Of a DNA stretch of 50,494 nt, positions 39,585 to 46,629 are shown one piece after another (position 1 is the stretch's first letter; each line of letters begins with the position of its first letter). The stretch spans positions 1-50,494 of the forward strand of contig NZ_ASXG01000139.1 in the NCBI RefSeq assembly GCF_000411975.1, written 5' to 3'. Source of the stretch: Amycolatopsis orientalis DSM 43388 (lineage in GTDB: Bacteria; Actinomycetota; Actinomycetes; Mycobacteriales; Pseudonocardiaceae). The translations under genes were made by a program, and so were the position numbers. The notes beneath the pieces were generated by a model. That model ran no database searches. It was given only the letters and a program-made list of their open reading frames with translations, and was not told the origin of the DNA.

Positions 39585-40918
39585 GCTCCGACTCCCTCCC
39601 TCTTACCGTTGTGCTGAAGAAGGGCAGCGGCCGCAGCTGCGCCACTGCGCGCGGCACCTTCCATCGTCGCGGGCCATCCGGTCGCGGTCCACGCGCCCGC
39701 CAGGTACAGCCCGGGCAAGGCGGTGCGCGCGGGCGGGCGGAGCGAGGCGGTGCCGGGACCGGGCCGGAACGTCGCGTGCCGCTCGCGGGTGACGAAAAAG
39801 TCGAGCACCCGCGCGCCGCGCGCCTCGGGCAGCAGCGCCAGCAGTTCGGGCAGCAGCTGCTCGCGCAGTTTCGCGGTGGGCAGGTCGATCTGCGCGTCCG
39901 CCGCGGACAGCGACATCGCGAGGTACTGCCCGGAGTCCAAACCGGACTGTCGCGTTCGGTCGAACACCCATTGCACCGGCGTGCGCACGCCGGCGACGAA
40001 CGGTTCGTCGAGGACTTTCCGGTCGAGCACCACGTGCACGTTCACGATCGGCGAGCTGCCGAGCCCGCCGGACCAGCCCGGCGGCAGCCCGATCGCCCCG
40101 GCCGGCGCGAGCTGTTCGGTCACCGGCGGGGGAGTGGCGAGCACGATCTGGCCGAACTCCTCCTCGCCGCGGTCGGTGGCGACCCGCCAGCCTTCGCTGA
40201 TCGCGCGCACCTTCGTGCCGACCCGGACGTCCGCCCCGGCCTCGAGCAGCCGCTCGCGCGCGGGGTCGCCGTGCAGCTCCCGCAACGGCACCAGCGACCA
40301 GCCGATGTCGGCCGCGGCCGGATCGGTGAGCAGCCCCTCCTGGAACACTGTCGCGGCGAGACTGAGCGACGCGTCGTCGGCCGTCGCGTTCAGCGTGGCC
40401 ACGCCGACCAGATCCCACAGCGCTTCGATCGCCGCCGCGCTCTGTCCGTGCCGCCGCAGCCATTCCCCGAAGGACTGGCGGTCCGTGCGGTCCGCCTTCG
40501 GGTCCACCCGGCGCAACGCGAGCGCGGCGAGCGCGAACCGGGCCCGGTCGAGCGGGCGCAGCGGGTCGTAGCGCAGCAGCGAGGTGGCCAGGTGCAGCGG
40601 CGCGGGCAGGTCGTCGCGCCGCAGCCAGGTCGGCTCCGCCGCGCCGGGCAGCCGGATCGGGATTTCCAGCCGCGGCTGCAGCACCACCCGGTCCGCGACG
40701 CCGAGCCGGTCGAGCAGCGCGCGATAAGCGGTGCAGCAGCGGAGAAACACGTGCTGTCCATTGTCGACATGCAGCTCGCCGCGGGTGAACGAATGCGTGA
40801 GCCCGCCCAGCTGCGGCCGCGCCTCGAACAGCGTCACCGGCGCTCCGGCGTCGGCGCAGGCGAGCGCCGCGGCGATGCCGGCGAGCCCGCCGCCGACCAC
40901 CGCGACCGGGGCGGTCAT
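39581..40918 (-). CDS. hpnE: HpnE, hydroxysqualene oxidoreductase
   Basis: A 445-residue FAD-dependent amine-oxidase-like enzyme that reduces hydroxysqualene to squalene, the third step of the HpnCDE route. The dinucleotide motif VAVVGGGLAGIAAALACADA is at the N-terminus. DNGQHVFLRCC, RQSFGEWLRRHGQS, and LYLAGAWTATGWPATMEGA near the C-terminus are characteristic of HpnE. ATG 40918 overlaps hpnD's stop (ATGA). Confidence 0.96.
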   Translation of the reverse strand: MTAPVAVVGGGLAGIAAALACADAGAPVTLFEARPQLGGLTHSFTRGELHVDNGQHVFLRCCTAYRALLDRLGVADRVVLQPRLEIPIRLPGAAEPTWLRRDDLPAPLHLATSLLRYDPLRPLDRARFALAALALRRVDPKADRTDRQSFGEWLRRHGQSAAAIEALWDLVGVATLNATADDASLSLAATVFQEGLLTDPAAADIGWSLVPLRELHGDPARERLLEAGADVRVGTKVRAISEGWRVATDRGEEEFGQIVLATPPPVTEQLAPAGAIGLPPGWSGGLGSSPIVNVHVVLDRKVLDEPFVAGVRTPVQWVFDRTRQSGLDSGQYLAMSLSAADAQIDLPTAKLREQLLPELLALLPEARGARVLDFFVTRERHATFRPGPGTASLRPPARTALPGLYLAGAWTATGWPATMEGAARSGAAAAAALLQHNGKREGVGA

Positions 40919-41784
40919 CGGCCGATCCCGGTCAGCGCCCGGAACGCCACCACCGCCTTTTCCCTGCCGGACAACGAAAGCCGCCGGTCGAACACGCGCG
41001 CGGGCTGTTCGTCGATCCGGTCCAGCAGGGTGCGGTAGATGCCCGACATCGCGGTGCAGCACGCGGCGCTGCGACCGTCCAAAGAGGGCACCAGGCGAAG
41101 GCCGCGGGAGTACCAGTCGCGGGCGCGCGCGGCGCTGTCGTGGATCAGCGCGGCGAGCCCGCCGCCGGGATCGGCCAGCTTGCCGTCCGGACCGACGGAC
41201 AGTTCGACGCCGAACCGGTCGAGGTCCTCTTTGGGCAGATACACCCGGCCGTTGAGCAGGTCCTCGCGGATGTCGCGGAGGATATTGGTCTGCTGCAAGG
41301 CAATCCCCAGCTCGTCGGCGTACACCGGGGCGTTCGGCTCCGGACGGCTGCCGAACACGCCCAGGCACAGCCGCCCGACCGAACCCGCCACGCACCGGCA
41401 GTACTCGACCAGTTCCTCGAACCGCACGTACTCGCGGCCGGTCACGTCCATCTCGACGCCGTCGAGCAGTTCCTCGAACGCGCCCAGCGGGATCGGGTGC
41501 CGGCGTGCGGCGTCGGCGACCGCCACGTACACCGGATCCGTGGCGGCGGACAGGTCGCCGAGCGATTTCCGCACCGCGGCGAGCCCCTGCAGCTTGGTCT
41601 CGGCGGACGCTTCGGGGTCGTCGCCGATGTCGTCGACGATCCGGGCCAGCGCGTACACCGCGCACAACGCCGCACGTTTGCCCGGCGGCAGCAACCGGAT
41701 TCCGTAGTAGAAGTTGCGGGCTTGTTTCTTGGTGACCTCCGCGCAGTGCGCGTAGGCCTCGTCCACCGTCGTCGCTGTCGTCAT
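40915..41784 (-). CDS. hpnD: HpnD, presqualene diphosphate synthase
   Basis: A 289-residue squalene/phytoene synthase-like enzyme joining two farnesyl diphosphates into presqualene diphosphate. Metal-binding Asp motifs are ARIVDDIGDDPE (early) and QTNILRDIREDLLNGR (late). ARNFYYGIRLLPPGKRAAL fits the family start. ATG 41784 has GAGGAGGC upstream and overlaps hpnC by four bases. Confidence 0.96.
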   Translation of the reverse strand: MTTATTVDEAYAHCAEVTKKQARNFYYGIRLLPPGKRAALCAVYALARIVDDIGDDPEASAETKLQGLAAVRKSLGDLSAATDPVYVAVADAARRHPIPLGAFEELLDGVEMDVTGREYVRFEELVEYCRCVAGSVGRLCLGVFGSRPEPNAPVYADELGIALQQTNILRDIREDLLNGRVYLPKEDLDRFGVELSVGPDGKLADPGGGLAALIHDSAARARDWYSRGLRLVPSLDGRSAACCTAMSGIYRTLLDRIDEQPARVFDRRLSLSGREKAVVAFRALTGIGR

Positions 41785-42647
41785 CCGGACCGCCTCCTCG
41801 TGCCGACTTGCAGCCACCCCAGCCAACTCAGCAGTCCGGCCCGGCTCGGCCGGACCGGCGCGGACAGCACGTCGCCGCCGCTCGCGCGCAGCGCGTCGAC
41901 CGTCGCGAGCCCGCCGGCGAGGAAGCCGCTCACCGCGAGCCGCCCCCAGCCGGACAGGCGCCCGAGCACATCCGCGCCGCCGCCCAGCAGGGCGGCGGCG
42001 CGGTCGGTTTCCCACCGCATCAGCGCTTTCAACCGGGGCGACGCGTGCGCGGCGCCCAGTTCCTCCTCGGCCACGCCGAACTCGGCGAGATCCTCCTGCG
42101 GCAGGTACACGCGCCCGTTGCGGTAGTCCTCGCCGACGTCCTGCCAGTGCTCCACGAGCTGGAGTCCGGTGCAGATCCGGTCGGACAGTTCCGCCGCGCG
42201 CGGATCCCCGACGCCGAGCAGGTCGAGCACGATCCGCCCGACCGGGTCCGCGGAAAGCCGGCAGTAGGCCAGCAAGTCGGCGAAGACCGGGTAACGGCGC
42301 ACGTGCTGGTCTTGGATGTTCGCCTGGACCAGCCGCTGGAACGGCTCCTCGGTCAGCCGTCCGGCGCGGATCGCGGGAAGAAGTCCACGGACAGCGGGAT
42401 CTTTCGGTTCCCCGTTGCCGAACGCCGCGGACAGTTCGGCGGAGAAAGCCTCGAGCTGCGCCACCCGGTCGCCCTCGGCCTCGTCGCCCAGATCGTCCAC
42501 AGTGCGCGCGACGGAATAGACCGCGACGAGGTCGGCGCGCAGCTGTTCCGGCAGCACCCGCAGGGCCACCGGGAAGTTTTCCGCGCGCCGTTTCTCTCGC
42601 AGCCCTGACGTATCCGGAGCATGACGGACACCCGATGTGGCTCTCAT
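41781..42647 (-). CDS. hpnC: HpnC, hydroxysqualene synthase
   Basis: A 288-residue relative of HpnD that converts presqualene diphosphate to hydroxysqualene. The start AENFPVALRVLPEQLRADLV and VARTVDDLGDEAEGDR (first Asp motif) and LQLVEHWQDVGEDYRNGRVY (second) match the HpnC subgroup. As the first gene of the operon it starts at ATG 42647 with a weak GCGGGG site, about 150 bases from the divergent PucR-like gene, so the operon promoter must lie in that gap. Confidence 0.95.
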   Translation of the reverse strand: MRATSGVRHAPDTSGLREKRRAENFPVALRVLPEQLRADLVAVYSVARTVDDLGDEAEGDRVAQLEAFSAELSAAFGNGEPKDPAVRGLLPAIRAGRLTEEPFQRLVQANIQDQHVRRYPVFADLLAYCRLSADPVGRIVLDLLGVGDPRAAELSDRICTGLQLVEHWQDVGEDYRNGRVYLPQEDLAEFGVAEEELGAAHASPRLKALMRWETDRAAALLGGGADVLGRLSGWGRLAVSGFLAGGLATVDALRASGGDVLSAPVRPSRAGLLSWLGWLQVGTRRRSG

Positions 42648-42797
42648 CCCCGCCAGTGTCGCAACCCCGGTCGGGCGGCTTCTGCCGCCGGAAAGCGAAT
42701 TTCGGTGGCTTCGACTTGGCACGAGAGGCCAAAGTGGGGACAGGATGTCCCGAGGCGACCCGAGACCGCTGCCTGCGACGGAAGGACTCCCGGACAC
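42648..42797. promoter_or_regulatory. Divergent promoter region of hopanoid operon
   Basis: The 150-base gap between hpnC and the PucR-like gene holds a small perfect hairpin, GGCGGC-TTCT-GCCGCC (42674-42689), and TTGGC/GCCAA (near 42715 and 42730). No convincing -35/-10 pair was identified. Regulation by the neighbouring PucR-like protein is possible. Confidence 0.4.
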
Positions 42798-43994
42798 ATG
42801 GGACCAGATCAGGTGACCCGGCTTGACGAACTGGAAACGGTGGTGACCCGCCGGTTGCCCGCCATCCTCAACGAGGTCCGCGACCAGCTCGCGGACGAGC
42901 ATCCCGACTACGCGGAGTTCCTGACCGAAGAACTCGCCGACCTCGTGGCCGCCAGCGCGGGGTTCGTCCGGCGGCTGATCGACATGGCGGCCGAGCCCGA
43001 CGAGCGGCTGCCGGAGCTGGGGTCCGGCGTGGAGCAAACGGTGTTCGAGGAAATCGGGCGCGCGCAATACCAGCAGGGCAGGCGCGTGACGAGCCTGCTG
43101 TCCGCGTACCGGGTCGGCGCGCGCGTGGCGTGGCGGCACGTTTCGGAAGCCGCGCTCGCTCTCGACGTGCCCGCCGAATTGTTCGCCTCGCTCGCCACCA
43201 CGGTGTTCGCTCTGGTGGACCAGCTTTCCGAATCGTCGCTGCGCGGTTACCTGCAGGAGCAGTCAGACGCGGTGCGCGCGCGGGAACGGCTGCGCGACGA
43301 ACTGACCGCGCTGCTGCTGTCCGACCGCGCGGACAAGGCCGCGGTGCGCGCCGCGGCGGCGCGCGCGGACTGGCGGTTGCCGAAGCACGCCGCGGTCGTG
43401 CTGGTGGAGGACGACAACGAACTGGGGCGGGAATTGGTGTTCCGCCTCGAAGACAGCTGCCTGCGGCTGCGCCGGCCCGGCGTGGTCGTGGCGATCGTGC
43501 CGGACCCGGGCGGACCCGGCAGGCGCGCGTGGCTGGCTCGCGCGCTGCGCGGCGGCGGCGCGGTGGTCGGCGCGACGGTGCCGCTCGACCGGCTCCCGGC
43601 CAGCCTGCGCATCGCCGAGGTGACCGCGCGGCTGCGCCGGGACCACCTGCTCAGCGACGATCCGGTGTTCGCCGACGAACACCTCGACGCGATCATCGTG
43701 CACCGCGACGACCGGCTGCTCGACGTGCTGAGAAGACAGGCGCTCGCCCCGCTCGCCGAGCTGAACGAATCCGCGCGCGAACGGCTGTCCACCACGCTCA
43801 CGTCGTGGCTGCTGCATCTGGGGGACCGCAAGGCGGTCGCGGAGGACCTGCACATCCACCCGCAGACGGTGTCGTACCGGCTCGGCCGCCTGCACGACCT
43901 GTTCGGTCCGTCGCTGGACGACCCGGCCGTGCGCGCGACGCTGGTGCTGGCTCTGGCCTGGGGGCCGCCCGGGGAGCCGGACGAGATCGCCTGA
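42798..43994 (+). CDS. PucR/CdaR-like helix-turn-helix regulator
   Basis: A 398-residue protein from ATG 42798 with GAAGGA about ten bases upstream. An N-terminal RsbT-co-antagonist-like helical region (TRLDELETVVTRRLPAILNE, LLSAYRVGARVAWRHVSEAA) is followed by a GGDEF-like middle. The C-terminal PucR helix-turn-helix is typical (WLLHLGDRKAVAEDLHIHPQ, TVSYRLGRLHDLFG). It sits divergent from the hopanoid operon and could control it, but no experiment is known for this combination. A perfect palindrome follows its stop. Confidence 0.9.
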   Translation: MGPDQVTRLDELETVVTRRLPAILNEVRDQLADEHPDYAEFLTEELADLVAASAGFVRRLIDMAAEPDERLPELGSGVEQTVFEEIGRAQYQQGRRVTSLLSAYRVGARVAWRHVSEAALALDVPAELFASLATTVFALVDQLSESSLRGYLQEQSDAVRARERLRDELTALLLSDRADKAAVRAAAARADWRLPKHAAVVLVEDDNELGRELVFRLEDSCLRLRRPGVVVAIVPDPGGPGRRAWLARALRGGGAVVGATVPLDRLPASLRIAEVTARLRRDHLLSDDPVFADEHLDAIIVHRDDRLLDVLRRQALAPLAELNESARERLSTTLTSWLLHLGDRKAVAEDLHIHPQTVSYRLGRLHDLFGPSLDDPAVRATLVLALAWGPPGEPDEIA

Positions 43995-43995
43995 T

Positions 43996-44009
43996 AGGGG
44001 AATTCCCCT
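43996..44009. terminator. Palindrome after PucR-like gene
   Basis: AGGGGAATTCCCCT is a perfect 14-bp palindrome directly after the stop at 43994, before a convergent gene. With no loop it is a poor terminator hairpin, so it might instead bind a protein. Confidence 0.3.
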
Positions 44010-44117
44010 GATGCGGCAGCACCGGGGACGTGCTTGGCTCTGCGCAGCGGGGGTACCCGGGGAAGAACCGGGCGTTCGCACATGGGGAACCCGGGGGAGG
44101 AGGTTCGCGTGCAGCCG

Positions 44118-44867
44118 TCAGCTTTCGGCGCCGAAACGCGCCGCGAGCGTGCGGTACGGGCCGGGTGCCGCGCCGCGCAGCGCGACAGGGATCCGCAGCC
44201 AGCGCGGCACGTAGTAATCGCCTGGACGCGCGGCGGCACGCACCACGGCGGCGGCCACGCGCTCGGCGCTCACCGGACGAGGAGTGCTGCGGGTGTAGGG
44301 ACGGCCGCGGCGCGCAAAGAATTCTGTGCGCACCACACCGGGAACCACGATTCCTACCGTTACTCCGGTGCCGTGCAACTCGAATCGAAGGCTGTCGGCG
44401 AAAGCGTCCACACCGGACTTCGCCGCGGCGTACACGGCTTCCCCGGCGACGCCGGTGCGTCCGGCGATCGACGAGACGAAAACGATCTGCCCGCGGTCGC
44501 GTTCCAGCATCGCGGGCAGCAGCGCGCGGGTCAGGTCGAGCGGCGCGGTCAGGTTCACCGCGACCAGGTGCCGCAGCCGTTCGCCGGACAGTTCCGGCAG
44601 CGGACCGGCCCAGCCGAGACCGGCGTTGTTGACGAGCAGATCCACCGATCCGGTGACAGCCAGCGCGCGTTCGGCAAGCCTCGCGGCGGCTTCGGGGTCC
44701 GCGAGGTCGGCGGCGAGCGCGGTGCCGCCGGTTTCCTGGGCGAGGGCGGCCAGCCGGTCCTCGTCCCGGCCGTGCAGCAGCACGTGGACGCCGGACCGGG
44801 CGAGCTCGCGCGCGGTAGCGGCGCCGATGCCGGACGACGCGCCGGTGACGAGGGCGGTGCGGGCCAT
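44118..44867 (-). CDS. Short-chain dehydrogenase/reductase
   Basis: A 249-residue classical SDR. The NAD(P) motif is TGASSGIG, with NNAGLGWAG, the catalytic Ser in VFVSSIAGR and the YxxxK pair in AVYAAAKSG. HGRDEDR after strand two suggests NADPH preference. The substrate is unknown; similar enzymes reduce lipids or steroids. ATG 44867 shares a base with the stop of the upstream membrane protein gene (TGATG), so they form an operon. Confidence 0.93.
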   Translation of the reverse strand: MARTALVTGASSGIGAATARELARSGVHVLLHGRDEDRLAALAQETGGTALAADLADPEAAARLAERALAVTGSVDLLVNNAGLGWAGPLPELSGERLRHLVAVNLTAPLDLTRALLPAMLERDRGQIVFVSSIAGRTGVAGEAVYAAAKSGVDAFADSLRFELHGTGVTVGIVVPGVVRTEFFARRGRPYTRSTPRPVSAERVAAAVVRAAARPGDYYVPRWLRIPVALRGAAPGPYRTLAARFGAES

Positions 44868-45532
44868 CAGGCGGCGGGCAGCGCGGCCGGACGGTGGCCC
44901 ATGCGCAGCGTGATGCCCGCCGAGCGCAGCGAACGCCGGAACCACCACAGCGAGCCGGCGATGGCCAGCCCGATCACCGAATACGACCCCGCGGTGCTCA
45001 CCATCAGGAAGTTGCCGACCGTTTCCCGCGCGAGCATCAGCAGCGTCACGCCGCCGTTCACCGCGAAGACGAGTCCCCACAGCACCGACACGCGCTGGAA
45101 GAACCTGCGCATTCCGGGGTGCCCGGACAGCGAATCGGGGAATGCGCAGAAATCGCCGGCCAGCCGGGCGAGCAGCGGTTTGTTGAACGGCGCGGACACC
45201 AGGAACAGGCCGGCGACGAGGAAATTCTGTAGAGTCGGCTGCAGGAAGTACAGGAAAGCGCTGCCGGTGGCCAGGCCCAGCACAGTGCGCGCGACCAGCA
45301 GAGCCGTGGTCAGCAGCAGCACGGCGGGGATCTTCTTGCGCAGCGCCAGCCGGGTCCCGACCACGGCGACCGACCAGCACAGCGCGGCGATGACCCCGCT
45401 GTCGAAGCTCACCAGGGTCAGCAGGAGATAGAACAGGCCGGCCGGGACCAGCGTCGACTCCAGCAGGTGCCGGCCCCCGTCCACGACGAGACGGCGGAAC
45501 GAGGGGAGGTCGATCGTGTGGTGGTGTCGCAT
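44867..45532 (-). CDS. VC0807-like multi-span membrane protein
   Basis: A 221-residue membrane protein from ATG 45532 with about five or six helices: STLVPAGLFYLLLTLVSFDS, GVIAALCWSVAVVGTRLA, AVLLLTTALLVARTVLGLAT, then FLVAGLFLVSAPF, and two more near the end. The HPGMRRFFQRVSVLWGLVFA segment matches the family annotated VC0807-like, function unknown. It is the first gene of a pair with the SDR gene. GGAGG lies rather far upstream (about 12 bases). Confidence 0.75.
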   Translation of the reverse strand: MRHHHTIDLPSFRRLVVDGGRHLLESTLVPAGLFYLLLTLVSFDSGVIAALCWSVAVVGTRLALRKKIPAVLLLTTALLVARTVLGLATGSAFLYFLQPTLQNFLVAGLFLVSAPFNKPLLARLAGDFCAFPDSLSGHPGMRRFFQRVSVLWGLVFAVNGGVTLLMLARETVGNFLMVSTAGSYSVIGLAIAGSLWWFRRSLRSAGITLRMGHRPAALPAA

Positions 45533-45629
45533 GCGGGTTCTGCTGCCTCCGGTGCCAACCGGGCGACTCGGCCTGGACAAGGCTTGAGCATAAGCACGGC
45601 GGATGGGGACGGTGTGAGGTGAGGAGTCC

Positions 45630-46613
45630 GTGACAGTTACGGGGATGTCGCTGGTGGTCGCGGTCCCCGCCGCCGTCGCCGGCGCGGCGTGCATGGGACT
45701 CGCGAGCGCAGCGCAGGCCAGGGCGACCAAAGAGGTGGAAACCGGCAAACCGCTCGACCTGACGCTCTTCAAGCGGCTCGTCGGACGCCCATTGTGGCTC
45801 ATCGGGATCGCCGCGACCATCCTGGGGCTCGCCCTGCAGCTCGTCGCGCTCGCGTTCGGGCCGTTGCTGCTGGTCCAGCCGCTGCTCGTGACGTCGCTCA
45901 TGTTCGCCGGGCTCGCGTCCGCGCGGCTGGAGCGCCGCCGCCCGGACCGCACGATGAGCGCCGGCGGGCTGCTCTGCGTCGCCGGGCTGGCCGCGTTCCT
46001 CGTGATCGCCCGGCCGAGCGGCAACAGCGAAACGCTCGTCAGCGGCGGCGACCTGCTGCCGCTCGGCATCGCGCTCGCCGCGCTGACCCTGGTGTCGCTG
46101 GTTGTTGCCGCGTCAACGAATTCCGGCTCGTGGCGGGTGCTCGGGCTGGCGGTCGCCACCGGCGTGCTGTACGGCCTCACCGCCGGGCTGATGAAGGTGG
46201 TCGCGGGCCAGTTCCGGCTGGGGATCGACGAACCGTTCCGGCACTGGACGCTGTATCTGGTGTGCGTCGTGGGGCCGCTGGGATTCCTGTTGAGCCAGAA
46301 CACGTTCCAGCAGGGCCGGTTCCTGACGCCCGCGCTCGCCGTGATCACCGCGCTGGATCCGCTGGTCGGCGTGGCGATCGGGCTGTCCTGGATGGGCGAA
46401 TCGGCCGACGGGAGGCCGCTCGCGCTGTTCGGCGAGGCGCTGGCCGGGCTGGTGATCGTGGTCGGGATCGCGCTGCTGTCGACGCGTGCGTCGCATTTGT
46501 CGGCGGAGTCGGAAAAGCCGCCGGCCGAAGAGGAAACCGCATCGGAAGAATCCGGCGAACGGCCCGATTCGGACCCGGACGACGGGTACGGGCTCGCCGG
46601 GACGGCCTGCTAG
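45630..46613 (+). CDS. DMT-type (NIPA/EamA-like) transporter
   Basis: A 327-residue membrane protein from GTG 45630 with GAGGAG five bases upstream. Nine or ten helices are visible (VVAVPAAVAGAACMGLASAA, LWLIGIAATILGLALQLVAL, VQPLLVTSLMFAGLASARL and others). Segment QNTFQQGRFLTPALAVITAL and DPLVGVAIGLSWMGES near the end match the DMT family. The acidic 40-residue tail (EEETASEESGERPDSDPDDG) is cytoplasmic. The gene runs into the glycosyltransferase-acyltransferase fusion after 16 bases and may move lipids or head groups for it; that is inference. Confidence 0.85.
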   Translation: MTVTGMSLVVAVPAAVAGAACMGLASAAQARATKEVETGKPLDLTLFKRLVGRPLWLIGIAATILGLALQLVALAFGPLLLVQPLLVTSLMFAGLASARLERRRPDRTMSAGGLLCVAGLAAFLVIARPSGNSETLVSGGDLLPLGIALAALTLVSLVVAASTNSGSWRVLGLAVATGVLYGLTAGLMKVVAGQFRLGIDEPFRHWTLYLVCVVGPLGFLLSQNTFQQGRFLTPALAVITALDPLVGVAIGLSWMGESADGRPLALFGEALAGLVIVVGIALLSTRASHLSAESEKPPAEEETASEESGERPDSDPDDGYGLAGTAC

Positions 46614-46629
46614 CGAAAAGGGGACCGCG

